From: DASQPR01 sp963797675
Lineage (GTDB): Bacteria > Actinomycetota > Actinomycetes > Mycobacteriales > Micromonosporaceae
Length of the DNA stretch: 64,000 nucleotides
Direction of reading: 5' to 3'
Assembly (NCBI GenBank): GCA_963797675.1
Contig: CAWCQQ010000006.1
Span: 372,001 to 436,000 of the forward strand
Part shown: piece after piece, positions 1 through 11,900 of the stretch
Numbering within the stretch: position 1 is the stretch's first letter
Layout: every line of letters begins with the position of its first letter
Notes under the pieces: generated by a model
Database searches by the model: none
Told to the model about the DNA's origin: nothing
Seen by the model: only the letters and a program-made list of their open reading frames with translations
Program-made: the position numbers and the translations under genes

Positions 1-394
1 CCTGCGACGCCAGATAGCGGTACGCGTCCGCGAAGATCGTCTGCGGCAGCGTGATCCGTTCGTCGATGCGCAGGCCGGCCGATGCGAACTCGAGCGTGCC
101 GGCGCTGTTGAAGAACGTGACGGTCAGGTTCTCGTCGCTCTTGTGCACGCCACCGAGCTGGTAGATGTAGTCCATGTGCCATGAGGTGCGACGGAACTCG
201 CCGTCGGTGGCCGACTGCAGGCCGACGTCCTCCTGCATCCGTACGACGTCGGTGATCGCTGTGTCCTCGACGGCGCGCAGGTCGTCGGCGGAGATCCGGC
301 CCGCGGCGTGTTCGGTGCGGGCGGTGATGACTTCCGGTGGCCGCAACAGGCTGCCGACATGGTCGGCGCGGAACGGCGGGGTTGTTCGACGCAT
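1..394 (-). CDS. MetE-like methionine synthase/methyltransferase family protein, N-terminal part (runs off window)
   Basis: The frame is open from an ATG whose first base is 394 to the window edge, giving about 131 residues. The opening MRRTTPPFRADHVGSLLRP, with its DHVGSLLRP signature, is typical of the UROD/MetE-like superfamily: cobalamin-independent methionine synthase-like proteins and epoxyalkane:coenzyme M transferase relatives that move alkyl groups to a thiol on zinc. The DGEFRRTSWHMDYIY stretch is also typical of the short MetE-like paralogues. The catalytic C-terminal zinc ligands lie outside the window, so substrate cannot be assigned. It is divergent from the kinase gene starting at 457, with a 62-base gap holding both promoters. 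Family is confident; exact function is inference. Confidence 0.75.
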   Translation of the reverse strand, partial: MRRTTPPFRADHVGSLLRPPEVITARTEHAAGRISADDLRAVEDTAITDVVRMQEDVGLQSATDGEFRRTSWHMDYIYQLGGVHKSDENLTVTFFNSAGTLEFASAGLRIDERITLPQTIFADAYRYLASQ

Positions 395-456
395 GCCTCC
401 AGCATGCACCTCCGAGCACTGGACTAAAACCAGGCCCGGCTGGGTAGGAGTGCCAG

Positions 457-1746
<1,290 letters not shown>

Positions 1747-1799
1747 CCACCTGATGCACCGTGATTGCCGCGTGACGCACGGTAGCTAAGCGTGGAAGA

Positions 1800-1827
1800 T
1801 CGTGGTCCGGTGTGGCCCAGACCACGA
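1800..1827. repeat. 8-bp inverted repeat between kinase and PH-domain genes
   Basis: TCGTGGTC at 1800-1807 is perfectly complementary to GACCACGA at 1820-1827 with a 12-base loop. It lies between the kinase stop (1746) and the next start (1881). No T-run follows, so it could be a weak terminator or a regulator site. Confidence 0.3.
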
Positions 1828-1880
1828 CCGGGCGCCGTTTCGGGACGGATTCGCGTGACGCGTCTTCATACAGTGGTCGC

Positions 1881-3344
1881 GTGAGTACATGGCAGCGGCC
1901 GCTGCAGAAGTTTCGGGCGTATCGGCTGTACACGATCGTGGTCCTGATGGGGATCGGCTTCCCGTTCGGCGTGGCCCGCGTCGCGATCGCCGGTGGGGCG
2001 ATGGTGGCGGCACTGATCGCGTTCGTCGCGATTGTGATTTTTGTTCTCCAGTTGCGGGTCGCCCGGAACGGTATTTACGTCAGCGACACCGGCGTCCGCG
2101 TGATCACGACGCTGCGGACCAGGACGTTCGAGTGGCGGGCGATCGCAGCTTTTTTCGTTGACGTTGACAACGAACTCATGGTGGCGCTGCGCTCCGGCGC
2201 GTACGCCCGCACAGAGATGTACCGAGGCTATTCGCACCCCCGGAAGTCGGTCTATTGGTTGTCCCACCGACGCTTCGATTCGCTGATGGGAGTGCTGACG
2301 CGCGAGCTCGCGACGCAAATGGCGGCGGCGGCCAGCGCGCCGCGACTCGCCACGGTGGCGCCTCCCCTGGATGACGCGTCTGCGGTGGGGAAAACCGAAC
2401 CGCCCACCGCGGCCGAGCCGGTGCCGGATGTGCCCGCAGAGACGGCCGGCATGTCGTACCCCGGACAGCCCTATCCGGCGCAATGGCTCCAGCCGGATTA
2501 CCCGGCGCCGTGGGACAGTCAGCCGCAGCAGGTGGCACCGCCGGAGACAGTGGCAGTACCGCCCGTCGCGCCGCCGTACATGCCCGCGCCTCCGCAGACC
2601 GAGTTCTCCGGCCGGGATCTTTTCCGTACGAGCGCGTACGCGCCGTTCCCGGATCCGTTCGCGCAGGCTCAACGGACAGCGGCGCGTCGGACGTCGCGGG
2701 CCCGCACGGTACTGATCATTGTGCTGATGCTCGTGGTGGTCGAGGCCGGCGGCGTGTTCGCTGCCTCGCTCGCGTGGTCGTCGCACCACGCGACCGCATC
2801 GGCAGCCCCCTCGGCGCCGGCCACGAGTCCGTCGGCGCAGGCCACGGTTTCGGCGACATCGCCGCCGGCTTATACGGGGGACCACTTCAGGCTGCCGGCG
2901 ACGGTCAGCGGGTTCCCGCGGTCGACGAATCCGTCGCTGGACGACGATGCGACGACGGCGGTTGCCGCCATCGACCAAGGAACCGAAGTCGGTCCGAGCG
3001 TCGTCGGCACATATCAGAGCCGGACCGACCAGAACGCCGCGTACCTACTGATCGGCATGCCGATGCGGATCGTCGATGCGCACCGCGCGGCCGTCGGCGC
3101 GCTCGCGGATCTCGCCGCGAACGACGACTACGCGATCGGCACCGAGACGACGTACGACGCGGGTCCGCGTGGCGGAGTGATGATGTGCGCGACCGCAACC
3201 GCCCACGCGTTGACTATCCCGTGGCCGAGCAGCATCTGTGTGGTCGCCGACTCCGGCGGATTGATCATCGCGATGTACGTGACGCACTCCGGCGCGGACG
3301 ATGCCACCGTCACGACGGCCGTACGACCCGTATTCGAGGAGTAA
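1881..3344 (+). CDS. PH-domain-like membrane protein with proline-rich linker and extracytoplasmic C-terminal domain
   Basis: 487 residues from GTG 1881; the upstream in-frame extension to 1812 is poor coding sequence, so the GTG is preferred. Two hydrophobic segments open the protein (about residues 15-60), followed by a bacterial PH-like domain with a YVSDTGVRVIT...FEWRAIAAF pattern (about 65-140). A long Pro/Ala/Gln-rich disordered linker follows (about 165-275). A third membrane helix lies near 300-320 (RTVLIIVLMLVVVEAGGVFA), then a Ser/Thr stalk and a C-terminal domain of roughly 150 residues with two cysteines (MMCATA and SSICVVAD) that could form a disulfide outside the cell. The layout resembles other actinomycete membrane-anchored proteins of unknown role; no enzymatic motif is visible. 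Confidence 0.7.
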   Translation: MSTWQRPLQKFRAYRLYTIVVLMGIGFPFGVARVAIAGGAMVAALIAFVAIVIFVLQLRVARNGIYVSDTGVRVITTLRTRTFEWRAIAAFFVDVDNELMVALRSGAYARTEMYRGYSHPRKSVYWLSHRRFDSLMGVLTRELATQMAAAASAPRLATVAPPLDDASAVGKTEPPTAAEPVPDVPAETAGMSYPGQPYPAQWLQPDYPAPWDSQPQQVAPPETVAVPPVAPPYMPAPPQTEFSGRDLFRTSAYAPFPDPFAQAQRTAARRTSRARTVLIIVLMLVVVEAGGVFAASLAWSSHHATASAAPSAPATSPSAQATVSATSPPAYTGDHFRLPATVSGFPRSTNPSLDDDATTAVAAIDQGTEVGPSVVGTYQSRTDQNAAYLLIGMPMRIVDAHRAAVGALADLAANDDYAIGTETTYDAGPRGGVMMCATATAHALTIPWPSSICVVADSGGLIIAMYVTHSGADDATVTTAVRPVFEE

Positions 3345-3602
3345 CACCGCTTCGGCACGTTGGTCACGGTCGCGGGCGGTGAGAGCGGCCTGGTACGGCA
3401 TGGCTGTCGCCGGTGACGCGGGGTGCAACGTCCCGCCTCGCCGCGTGGCGGTTGCCGCCGGGCGGCGTCCCGCCAGCACGTGTGTAGTGACTTCGGATCG
3501 GCGTCGCCGCACAGTCATGTGTAGGGCCGAAACCGGCACTGAGACAACACCAGACCATCAGGACTGGGCGGATTCTCGGCTCCTAGCATCGACATACATC
3601 TA
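3345..3602. other. Non-coding gap
   Basis: No credible gene, terminator hairpin or riboswitch was recognised. The stretch ends in an AT-richer segment and a GGAAGGAAC ribosome-binding-like sequence (about 3622-3630) that seems to belong to the truncated gene downstream. Confidence 0.5.
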
Positions 3603-3639
3603 TTGATTAACTCAACCCTCCCGGAAGGAACATCCCCAA

Positions 3640-4047
3640 CGCGCGCAGTACTGGGTCGACCAGAAAGTCGTCTACGGCACCGTCTTCGACTCCAACGGCA
3701 ACGTGACGTCGACGCGCAGCGCGCCGGACTCCGCCGGCCGGAACTACCGCACCGACTGCTCCGGACTGGTGTCGATGGCATGGCACCTGAGCACCAGCTA
3801 CACCACGAGCGACTTCCACAGCTGGTCCGGGGTCACCCGCCTGTCCAACCACGACGCGATCCAGCCCGCGGACGCGGTGTTGTTCTCGGGCCACATCGAA
3901 ATGTTCGACGCGTGGAAGAACCCATCGAATCACTCGAAGGGTGCCTGGTCCTACTCGCTCAACGGGCCGGCCGATGACGACTGGGCGAAGGGCCCGATCG
4001 CGAATTCGCACGGCCAGATCGGCACGCTGTCCTACAGCGATCAGTGA
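3640..4047 (+). pseudogene. 5'-truncated NlpC/P60-like secreted amidase, signal peptide missing
   Basis: The frame from 3640 reads RAQYWVDQ, then YRTDCSGLVSMAWHLSTSYT and SGHIEMF, closely matching residues about 58-180 of the complete secreted protein at 54124-55491 in this window. DCSG holds the nucleophilic Cys and GHIEM the His of NlpC/P60-type cysteine amidases/peptidases. The signal peptide is absent: the frame is closed by TGA at 3604 and has no ATG, and the first possible start is GTG 3703, inside the homologous region. A ribosome-binding-like GGAAGGAAC lies just before the breakpoint, as if the segment from start codon through signal peptide had been deleted. Either a dead gene, a cytoplasmic version started at 3703, or an assembly collapse. 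Confidence 0.6.
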
Positions 4048-4150
4048 TGGTCGATGGCGGCCGGACAGCGCCACTTTTACGCTTCTCTCGACGGCCGAGA
4101 GGGACTTGGCCGATGCACCGTACGAGCAGGGCCTCGGTGAGAATGGTTCG

Positions 4151-4686
4151 ATGAACGAGCGGACGGCTGCGCAACTGCGTGTCATTGAGGCCGTGAACGA
4201 TGCGCTGGGAGCGGTCGACATCTCAGCATGGCTGTTCGGCGGTTGGGGCCTCGATGCACGGATCGGCCGGATCACGCGCGAGCACGGCGACGTTGAGTTC
4301 TGGGTCGAGCGTGTCAATGCCGAGCGATCGAAGGCCGCGCTCGTGGGCAATGGCGCCACGGCTCTCACCACTCAGCCGCCAGAGGAGGCCTGCGAGTTCA
4401 CCTGGGACGGCGTCGACTTCAGCACCGCTTACTTCGATCGGCAGCCAGACGGATCGTTCAGTCAGCCCGAAGGGCGATGGTCGGACTGGCTATTTCCGCC
4501 GGGCTCCTTCGGCGCCGAGCCGGGACTCTCGCTGGTACGCCGGTCCTGGCCATGAGCGTCTCCGGCATGCTCGCTATGAAGGAGCAGTACCCGCACCTGC
4601 GCAACGGTCGACCGTGGCGGCAGAAGGACATTGACGATCTCAAGATACTTCGAGGCCTGGTCGCCGAGGCCGACGCGCTGGGGTAG
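4151..4686 (+). CDS. Aminoglycoside nucleotidyltransferase-like protein, ANT(2'')/LinA type (frameshifted)
   Basis: The N-terminal part reads WLFGGWGLDARIGRITREHG followed by DVEFWV, the GGW-x-D...R-x-HxD(E) pattern of the aminoglycoside adenylyltransferase (AadB-like) nucleotidyltransferases; Asp and Glu would bind the metal. The frame breaks near 4524: the C-terminal part (MSVSGMLAMKEQYPHLRNG, then a KDIDDLKILR helix typical of the family end) continues one frame back, as expected from loss of one base. About 178 residues if repaired. Such proteins are common in actinomycete chromosomes and most have no tested resistance role, so drug inactivation is only a possibility. GC and codon use match the neighbours, giving no sign of recent transfer. 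Confidence 0.7.
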
Positions 4687-4727
4687 CCGTGATCAGCCGC
4701 GCAACGCTGCCGCGGGGATCCGCACGG

Positions 4728-5211
4728 CTACTGGAGCCCGGCGCGGACGGACGTGATGCGTGACGTGTTGAAGCCGAGCCAGTGCATCCGGCCGACGTAG
4801 CGGGCATGCTCGATCTTGAGGCAGCGATCCATGATCACCGTCATGCCACCGTCCTCCGCGATCTGCGCGCCCTCCGTCGTTGATCACGCCGAACTGGCAC
4901 CAGAGGGCACCGGCGTGGATCGCCACCGCCTCCCGTGCGATCCCCGGCAGCGCGTCCGGCGCGCGGAACACGTTGACGATGTCCACCGGCACGGGTACGT
5001 CCAGCAGGCTCGGGTAGCACGTCTCGCCGAGGATCTCAGTCTCGCGGGGATTCACCGGGATCACGCGATAGCCGTGCCGCTTGAGGTAGTAGCCGACGAA
5101 GTAGCTGGCTCGCAGCTCGTTGTTGGACAGGCCTACGATCGCGATCGTCGACGCGGTGTGGAGCACGCGCTGGATCGTCAACGTGTCCTGGTACTGCGCG
5201 AGATCGGTCAT
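4728..5211 (-). CDS. CoA-binding (YccU-type) protein (frameshifted)
   Basis: A Rossmann-type CoA_binding protein of about 160 residues. The N-terminal part has IAIVGLSNNELRASYFVGYYLKRHGYRVIPVNP, ILGETCYPSL and the LWCQFGVIN motif near residue 100. The ATG at 5211 overlaps the metY stop as ATGA, so it is translationally coupled to metY. One extra base near 4873 breaks the frame; correcting it gives the expected ending MDRCLKIEHARYVGRMHWLGF and a stop at 4728. YccU/YccV-like CoA-binding proteins often follow metXY in actinomycetes; a role in methionine or thiol metabolism is suggested by context only. Confidence 0.8.
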
Positions 5212-6546
5212 GCCGTCGTCACCTCCTTTTCCGCGGTCGCGGCGACGTACGCGAAGCCCTGCTCCAGATCCCAGATCAGGTCCTCGACCGACTCGATGCC
5301 GACCGACAACCGTACCGTTCCCGGGCCGACGCCCGCCGCCCGGAGTTCGTCGTCGCTCAGCTGGCGGTGCGTCGTGCTGGCGGGGTGGATGATCAGGCTC
5401 TTCGCGTCGCCGACGTTGGCCAGGTGCGACCAGAGCGTCACGCCGCGGATGAGGTCCTGCCCGCCGTCTCGGCCACCGGCGCAGTCGAAGGAGAAGACCG
5501 CGCCCGCACCGCGCGGCAGATATTTCTCCACGAGCGGCCGGTACCGGCTGCCCGGCAGGCCCGGGTAGGTCACATTCGTCGCCAGCTCGTGCGACTCGAG
5601 GAAAGCCGCGACCGTGCGCGCGTTTTCGACGTGGCGATCCATCCGCAGCGACAGCGTCTCGAGCCCTTGCAGGAACAGGAACGCGTTGAACGGCGAGAGC
5701 GTCCCGCCGAGGTCGCGCAGGGTCTCGGCCCGCAGCTTCATCAGGTAGCCGTACGCGCCGAACGTCTCGTGGAACTGCAGGCCGTGGTAGGCCGGTGACG
5801 GGTCCGCGATCACCGGGAACCGCCCGTTGGACCAGTTGAACGTGCCGGCCTCGACGACGACGCCGCCGATGCTCGTACCGTGGCCGCCGATGAATTTGGT
5901 CGCCGAGTGGATCACGATGTCGGCGCCCCACTCGATCGGGCGGCACAGGTACGGCGTCGCGAACGTGTTGTCCACGACCAGCGGCAGCTCGTGCTCGTGC
6001 GCGATGGCCGCCACGGTCTCGATGTCCAGCACGTTCCCGGCCGGGTTGCCGATCGTCTCGCCGAAGAAGGCCTTCGTGTTCGGCGCGGACCGCCTGCCGC
6101 CACGCGTCCGGGTCGTCGGGGTCGACCCACGTCACCTCGACGCTCATCTTGCGCAGCAGGTGTTTGAACTGGTTCACCGTTCCGCCGTAGAGCGCCGAGG
6201 ACGAGACGACGTGGTCTCCCGGCTGCAGCAGCGTGAACAGCGCGGCTGCCTGCGCGGCGATCCCGCTGGCGAAGGCCACCGCGCCACAGCCGCCCTCGAG
6301 GTTCGCCATGCGCTCCTCGAACACCGCGACGGTCGGGTTCATGATGCGCGAGTACGTGTTGCCGTACTCCTGCAGGTTGAAGTAGGCCGCCGCCGATTCC
6401 GGGTCTTCGAACACGTAGCTGGTCGTCTGGAAGATCGGCACCGCACGCGCGCCCGTGTTCGGGTCGGGCCGCTGCCCGGCGTGCAGTTGCCGGGTCTCGA
6501 ATCCGTACGCGCGGTCTTCCTCGGCGCGGATGGGCTCGTCGGTCAC
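5208..6546 (-). CDS. metY: O-acetylhomoserine sulfhydrylase MetY (frameshifted)
   Basis: PLP enzyme that makes homocysteine from O-acetylhomoserine and sulfide. About 445 residues after repair. Motifs: YGFETRQLHAGQRPDPNTGA, QTTSYVFEDPESAAAYFNL, YSRIMNPTVAVFEERMANLEG, GDHVVSSSALYGGTVNQF, and IHSATKFIGGHGT with the PLP-binding lysine; the C-terminus has the family's SVGIESVEDLIWDLEQGF. The start is a GTG whose last bases form the metX stop (GTGA overlap). One extra base near 6084 (VRAEHEG should read VRPNTKAFFGE) splits the gene into two frames. With metX and the CoA-binding protein it forms a direct-sulfhydrylation operon. Confidence 0.93.
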
Positions 6547-7797
6547 GAAGTCTCTTCCTCGATGTCATCGTCCGGCCCCGCGGCGCCGGAGCGAGCGCCG
6601 CTGTCGGCCAGGAAGCGGCGGATGATGGGCGTCTGCCGCGCTTCCTCGATCAGGAAGCAGTCGTGGCCGTACGGCGCCTCGATGACGTGGCACTCGACCG
6701 GCTTGCCGAGTAGCGCGAAGCGCGTCTTCGATCTCCCTCGACGCGGCCGGCGGGTACAGCCAGTCGGAGCTGAACGCGATCAGCAGCGTCCGCGCCGAGA
6801 CGTCCTCGAGCGCCCGCGCGAGCGATCCGCCGCCGTGCTGCCGGGCGAGATCGAAGTACGTCAGCGCGCGCGACATGTAGAGGTAGGTGTTGGCGTCGAA
6901 GCGCTTGACGAACGAGTCGGCCTGGTGGCGCAGGTAGCTCTCGACCTCGAACTCCGGCTCGCTGATCGTGTAGCGGATGTCGTCGGCGAACTGCAGCCGC
7001 CGGCCGAACCTGTCGCTCAGCGCCGGTGCGGACAGGTACGTGACGTGGCCGACCATCCGCGCCACGCCCATGCCGGCGTCGGGCGCGCGGCCCGTGCCGT
7101 AGAAGTGGCCGCCCTGCCAAGCCTCGTCACGCATGATGGCGTCACGTGCGATCGCGTTCCAGGCGAGACCCTGCGTGTGGAGTGCGTGCGTGCTGGCGAT
7201 CGCCACGAGGGCATCGACCTGATCGGGGAACAGGATCGCCCACTGAAACGCCTGCATTCCGCCGAGCGAGCCACCGGCCACCACGGCGAGGCGCTCGATA
7301 CCGAGGACGTCGAGGAACGCCCGTTCGGTCCGGACCATGTCGGCGACGGTGATGACCGGGAAGTCCGACCCGTACGGCCGGCCGGTCGCCGGGTCGATCG
7401 ACGACGGCCCGGTCGTCCCGCGGCAGCCGCCGAGCAGGTTCGTGGACACGACGAAGAAGCGGTCGGTGTCGAACGCCTTGCCGGGGCCGATCATCCCGTC
7501 CCACCAGCCGAGTCCCTTGCCGGCCGTGCTGTCGCGATCCTCCGCGGCGAAACCGTCGCGCGTGCTGCCCTCCGGTGGCGTCGACGAGAAGCCAGCCGCA
7601 TGGGCATCGCCGCTGAGCGCGTGGCACACCAGCATCACGTTGTCGCGCTCGGGTGACAGGGTGCCGTAGGTCTCGTACGCCACACGGATCGGGTGCAGGT
7701 CTCGGCCGCAGTCCAGCCGTACCGGCTCCGGTAGGTCGAGGTACTGCGTTTCGATGATGCCGACCGAGCCGGCTGCGAGCGTCGGTGCTGGCGCCAT
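6543..7797 (-). CDS. metX: Homoserine O-acetyltransferase MetX (frameshifted near C-terminus)
   Basis: Alpha/beta-hydrolase-fold enzyme that acetylates homoserine from acetyl-CoA, the committed step to methionine here. About 417 residues after repair. Visible: PIRVAYETYGTLSPERDN, VLVCHALSGDAHAAG, the nucleophile elbow AGGSLGGMQAFQW, SSDWLYPP carrying the catalytic Asp and, in the shifted frame, a GHDCFLIEEA stretch with the catalytic His. One extra base near 6714 puts the last ~55 residues in another frame; repaired, it ends at the TGA overlapping metY. Start ATG 7797. No SAM or S-box-like riboswitch was recognised upstream. Confidence 0.93.
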
Positions 7798-7833
7798 GAC
7801 GCGAGCATATCCGGCGCCATGACGTGAGCGTAG
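7790..7833. repeat. Two 21-bp direct repeats over the metX start
   Basis: The segment 7790-7810 (beginning GGCGCCATGACG) recurs at 7813-7833 with three mismatches and a 23-base period. The first copy contains the metX start codon; the second carries a decoy ATG out of frame. It may be a local duplication or a paired regulator site. Confidence 0.5.
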
Positions 7834-7931
7834 ATAGCCTTCGTCCGCCCCGTTAGCCGTCGGGACTGCCGGAGCCGAACGCCGCCGGTAGCCCGCCCGC
7901 CACGAACCGAAACGCCCGGTATGCTGCCCGA

Positions 7932-8969
7932 ATGCCGAATGCCGTGATCATCGGCGGCACCGGTCTTGTCGGCCGGGCCGCCGCGCACCGACTCCTGCGA
8001 TCCGGCTGGGAGGTCGTGGTCACCGGACGCGACCCCGAGCACCTGCCGATCGAACTCGTCACGCTCGGCGCCCGCTTCGTCGCCGCGGAACGCCACGATC
8101 CGTCCGCGCTCGCGGCCGTGTACGGCAGCGGCGCAGACCTGGTCGTCGACTGTATCTGCTACACCGCGGCCGACGCGCGGCTGCTGTTGCCGCTGGCGTA
8201 CGACGCCGCCTCGACGGTGATGATCTCCAGCCGGGCGGTGTACGTCGACGCCGACGGCCACCACTCCAACACGGATGCGCCGCCGCGCTTCGACGGCCCG
8301 GTCGGCGAAGACCAGCCCACGCTGCCCCCGGGTGACATGGACTACCGCAGCCGCGACGGGTACGGGCCGAACAAGGTCGCCGCCGAACGCGTACTGCTGG
8401 ACAGCGGTGCACCCGTCACGGTGCTGCGGCCGTCGAAGATCCATGGAATCGGGGCGGTGAAGCCGAACGAGTGGGTGTTCGTCAAGCGGGTACTCGATCG
8501 GCGTCCGGTCGTGTTCCTGGCGAATCGGGGTACAAGCATCGACCACACCTCAGCGGCAGTGAATATCGCCGCGCTGATCCAAACGGTGGCCGCGAAGCCG
8601 GGCGCCCGCGTCCTGAACAGCGCCGACCCGGACGCGCCTGACACGGTGCGGATCGCCCGTACGATCGCCGGTCACTTCGGACACCAATTCGAGGAGATTC
8701 TGCTCGACGGCCAGACCGATGGCCCGCTGGGTCAGCTGCCGTGGCGGGCACCGCATCCGTTCGTCCTCGCCACACACGCCGCTGAGGCGCTCGGCTACCG
8801 GCCGGTCGGCGACTACGCAACGACGGTCGCACCGGCGCTGGACTGGCTCGCCGCCGTCGCGATCGACCCGGACGGCGGGAACGCGCGGTTGCCTGCCGGC
8901 TTCGACAACGAATACTTCGTGGAGATGTGCGACTATGCGGCCGAAGATCGCCGGCTCGGCGCCCGGTGA
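7932..8969 (+). CDS. NAD-dependent epimerase/dehydratase (extended SDR)
   Basis: 345 residues, intact. The N-terminal Rossmann motif VIIGGTGLVGRAAAHRLLRSG (GxxGxxG) marks an NAD(P)-binding extended SDR. A YxxxK-like catalytic pair is seen as YGPNKVAAERVLLDSG near residue 140, preceded by SSRAVY with the expected Ser. The PSKIHGIG segment and the C-terminal LGYRPVGDY are typical of RmlD/GalE-like isomerases and plant CSP41-like relatives. Substrate is not predictable; no sugar-nucleotide genes lie nearby. It is divergent from metX with a 134-base intergenic region. The stop at 8969 faces the FtsX gene stop at 8989. Confidence 0.85.
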   Translation: MPNAVIIGGTGLVGRAAAHRLLRSGWEVVVTGRDPEHLPIELVTLGARFVAAERHDPSALAAVYGSGADLVVDCICYTAADARLLLPLAYDAASTVMISSRAVYVDADGHHSNTDAPPRFDGPVGEDQPTLPPGDMDYRSRDGYGPNKVAAERVLLDSGAPVTVLRPSKIHGIGAVKPNEWVFVKRVLDRRPVVFLANRGTSIDHTSAAVNIAALIQTVAAKPGARVLNSADPDAPDTVRIARTIAGHFGHQFEEILLDGQTDGPLGQLPWRAPHPFVLATHAAEALGYRPVGDYATTVAPALDWLAAVAIDPDGGNARLPAGFDNEYFVEMCDYAAEDRRLGAR

Positions 8970-8988
8970 CCGGCGGGATCCCGGAAGG

Positions 8989-11900
8989 TCAGCCGTTCAC
9001 CCGGCGGCTCAGGCTGCGGGCCGCGACGCCGGCACCGATGCCGACCACGATCGCGCCGGCGACTGACGCGGCGGCAAGAGCCCACCAGGGTGCGGAGGAC
9101 GCCGGCAGGTCCGGATGGCCGCCGTCGGTGAACAACGGCAGCCGCCGACCGGTCAGCCACCACGCGCTCGCCGCGACCGCGCATCCGGCCACCGCGGCCA
9201 GGGCGACCAGTCCGAGGTGGCTCACGGTCGCCGCCCGGCGTGCGGCCGCCGCGGGCAATCCCTGAACCCGCAGGGTACGCAGCTCCGCCACTCGGCCGTC
9301 CCGCTCGACGCCGGCCATCAGCACCACGCAGACGGTGGCCAGCAGCAGCGCGGCGATCGCGGCGGACAGCTCGAACGCGATGCCGATCGCCGGACCCTGC
9401 CCGGACAAGTAGGACAGCTCGCCACCGGAGGTGCGGTCGGCGATCGTGACGACCCCGGCAGCCGTCAACGCCGCGAGGATCCCGGGCGGCGTCGACGCGG
9501 CCAACCAGACCTGACCGGGGACGGTCGTGGTGTCGGTGGCCGCTGCTCGGGTCAGGTATTCCAGGTCCACGTACGCGCCGCGGGTGCCGAGGCCGGGCAG
9601 GACCCGCAGCGGAGATCCGGCGACACCGGTCCGGATCGGATCGCCGTCGGCATCGGCGATCGTGGTCGTGGTGGATCCGCCGGCCACCACGACCGGCAGC
9701 GTTGCGGGCGCGTCGATCAGCGACACCTGGACACCGTCGGCCACGTCGGCCAGCTCCGGCATGGCCACCTCGAGGCCGCCGCTGTCGCCGGCGACGGCCG
9801 GTGAAACGCCGCTGTCGCCCTGGCCGCCGATGCGCCACCGGGATCCGTCCGTCCACGGCACGGCCACCGGGGTGCCGTCGACGGTGAGGCTGCTGATGGT
9901 CAGACCGACCCGCAGGCCGGTACCCTGGCGGGCCTTGATCACCAGGCCGGTGAGCTGGCAGCCGGCCGCGCACGCCGGGACGTCCGCCGTCATCGTTGCG
10001 TGCCCGACCTTCAGATCACCGAGATCGGCCGTGATCTGTTTCGATCCGTCGGCGAGCTCGAACGTCGCGTACGCGCCGACCCGACCGCCCTGTGGGTTCG
10101 TATACGCGTCACCGAAGTTCGTGCCGAAGTCGATCGTGTCCACATCCAGCGCAAACGCCGTGCCGGTCAGTACCGCCGGCGCAGGGATCGTGGGATGCAG
10201 CTCCGCCGCGACCGTACGCGCCGGGATGGCGGCATCGCCCGGCCACGTGGCGACGGCCGCCAGCCGTGGTGCGTCGATCGCGAGGACCTGCGGGTCGCCG
10301 GTTTCCCGCCGGGGCAGGAGGATCGCGGCCATCGCGTACCGGCCGGACGGATCGGCGGTGCGAACCGCCCGGAGCAGCTGCGCCGGCAGCACGTTGCCGG
10401 CGTCGATGACGCGCGGCGCGCCGAGATCCAGCGCGACCCACTCGGTCCGAGCCTGCCGGGCCGTGGCGATATCGGCGGCCGAGAATCCGACCAGGCTGAT
10501 CGCGATTACCTGAACCGCGAGGAGCAGGTGGGCGCCGGTACGCCGGGACAGCGACAGCGCGCCGAGGCCGAGACCGAGACGTCCGGGCCGGCTGATCTCG
10601 CGACGGCCGATCGACGCCGCCAGCGGCAGGACGACCGGCCCGGCCAGCAGGCCCAGAGCGACGATGATCAGGGCCGGGGCGACCAGCATGATGCCGGTCA
10701 GCGGACCGGGTTGCAGGTACAGCTGGACGACGGCGATGACCGCGAGCGTGGCGATCAGGATCTGCCCGGTCGCCGTACGCCAACCGCGTACCCGGGCCGG
10801 GATCCGCCTCAGCAGGTCAGCGACCGGCGCGGACAGTGGCCGGACATGCGCGGCGATCGCGGCGACCAGCATCAACGCCACCGTCACGGCGCCGAGCAGC
10901 CCGCCGGTGGCGGCGTTGACGCCACCGGTCCCGGGCAGCATCAGCGCCCCGGCGCCGGTGGCCAGGAGCCCGCCGACGAGCAGCCCGACCGGGATGCCGG
11001 CGAGCACCGGGATGAGGCTCTCGCCGGCGCCGAGCCACCACCGGTCCGGCGCCCACACGCCGCGCAGCCGGATCACGCCGAGTTCGACGGTCCGGTCGCC
11101 GACCGAATGCGAGATCGTCAGGAACAGTACGAAGCAGCCGACCAGGATCAGGGCTGCGGCGATGTCCGGCAGCACTTCACGCACCGTGGTCCGGTCGGCG
11201 TCGATCCGTGCCAGCAGCGCCGGAATCTGTGAGCTGGCCGGAGTCGTGTCGGACGGCGTCATCGCCGCGGCGACCCACTGGCGGGTGCTCGTGATCGTCG
11301 TGTCGTTGAGCACGCCGGGTTTGAGGACCGCATCCACATCCTGGGTCTCGGTCCCGTGCGCGAGCGCGTCGATGGTGCCGCGCTCGGCCAGGATCGGCGC
11401 CATCCGTCCGCTGGAGAAGTAGGCCTCGTCGCCCCAGTAGGAGTCGGCGGCATCGGCCGGGCGGTAGATCCCGACGACCGAGACGGCCATGTTGTCCGGG
11501 CTGGCGACCCAGCCGGTCGAGCTGATGTAGGCCCACCAGAGCCGGACCTGCCCGCCGGCGGCGACGTGCAGCAGCGCGGCAAGATCCGGGCTGATCAGCA
11601 CCTCCCGGGCGGTCAGCGGACACCGGCCGCTGACCAGGACCACATGCGCGCAGTAGTCCTGCCGGTAGAGCAGTTGCGGGACGGTCGCGGTCGGATCGCT
11701 GCCGGGCGGCGCGTCCGCGGTGTCCACATTGATCGCGACCGCGAACGTGGTATCCAGCCATGGGGTGGACAGTCGCTCGGGCTCGGTCGTCTCGAACGTC
11801 CGGTCGCGCCCCTTGGCCACGCTGACCGGCTGCTCCACCGAAACGCTCAGCTCGGAGGTGGTCGCATGCGCCACCTCGTTGGCGATCATCGCGTGATCGG

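Noticed and set aside
3345..3602. c-di-AMP riboswitch upstream of the truncated NlpC/P60 gene
   Set aside because: Such riboswitches occur upstream of wall hydrolase genes in actinomycetes, but the conserved ydaO core motifs are not visible here or upstream of 54124.
5827..7656. A long plus-strand frame of about 600 codons
   Set aside because: It runs antisense through metXY and has no domain signature; high GC makes long antisense frames common.
7798..7931. SAM riboswitch upstream of metX
   Set aside because: No SAM-I, SAM-II or SAM-IV core elements are seen; only the repeated start region is notable.
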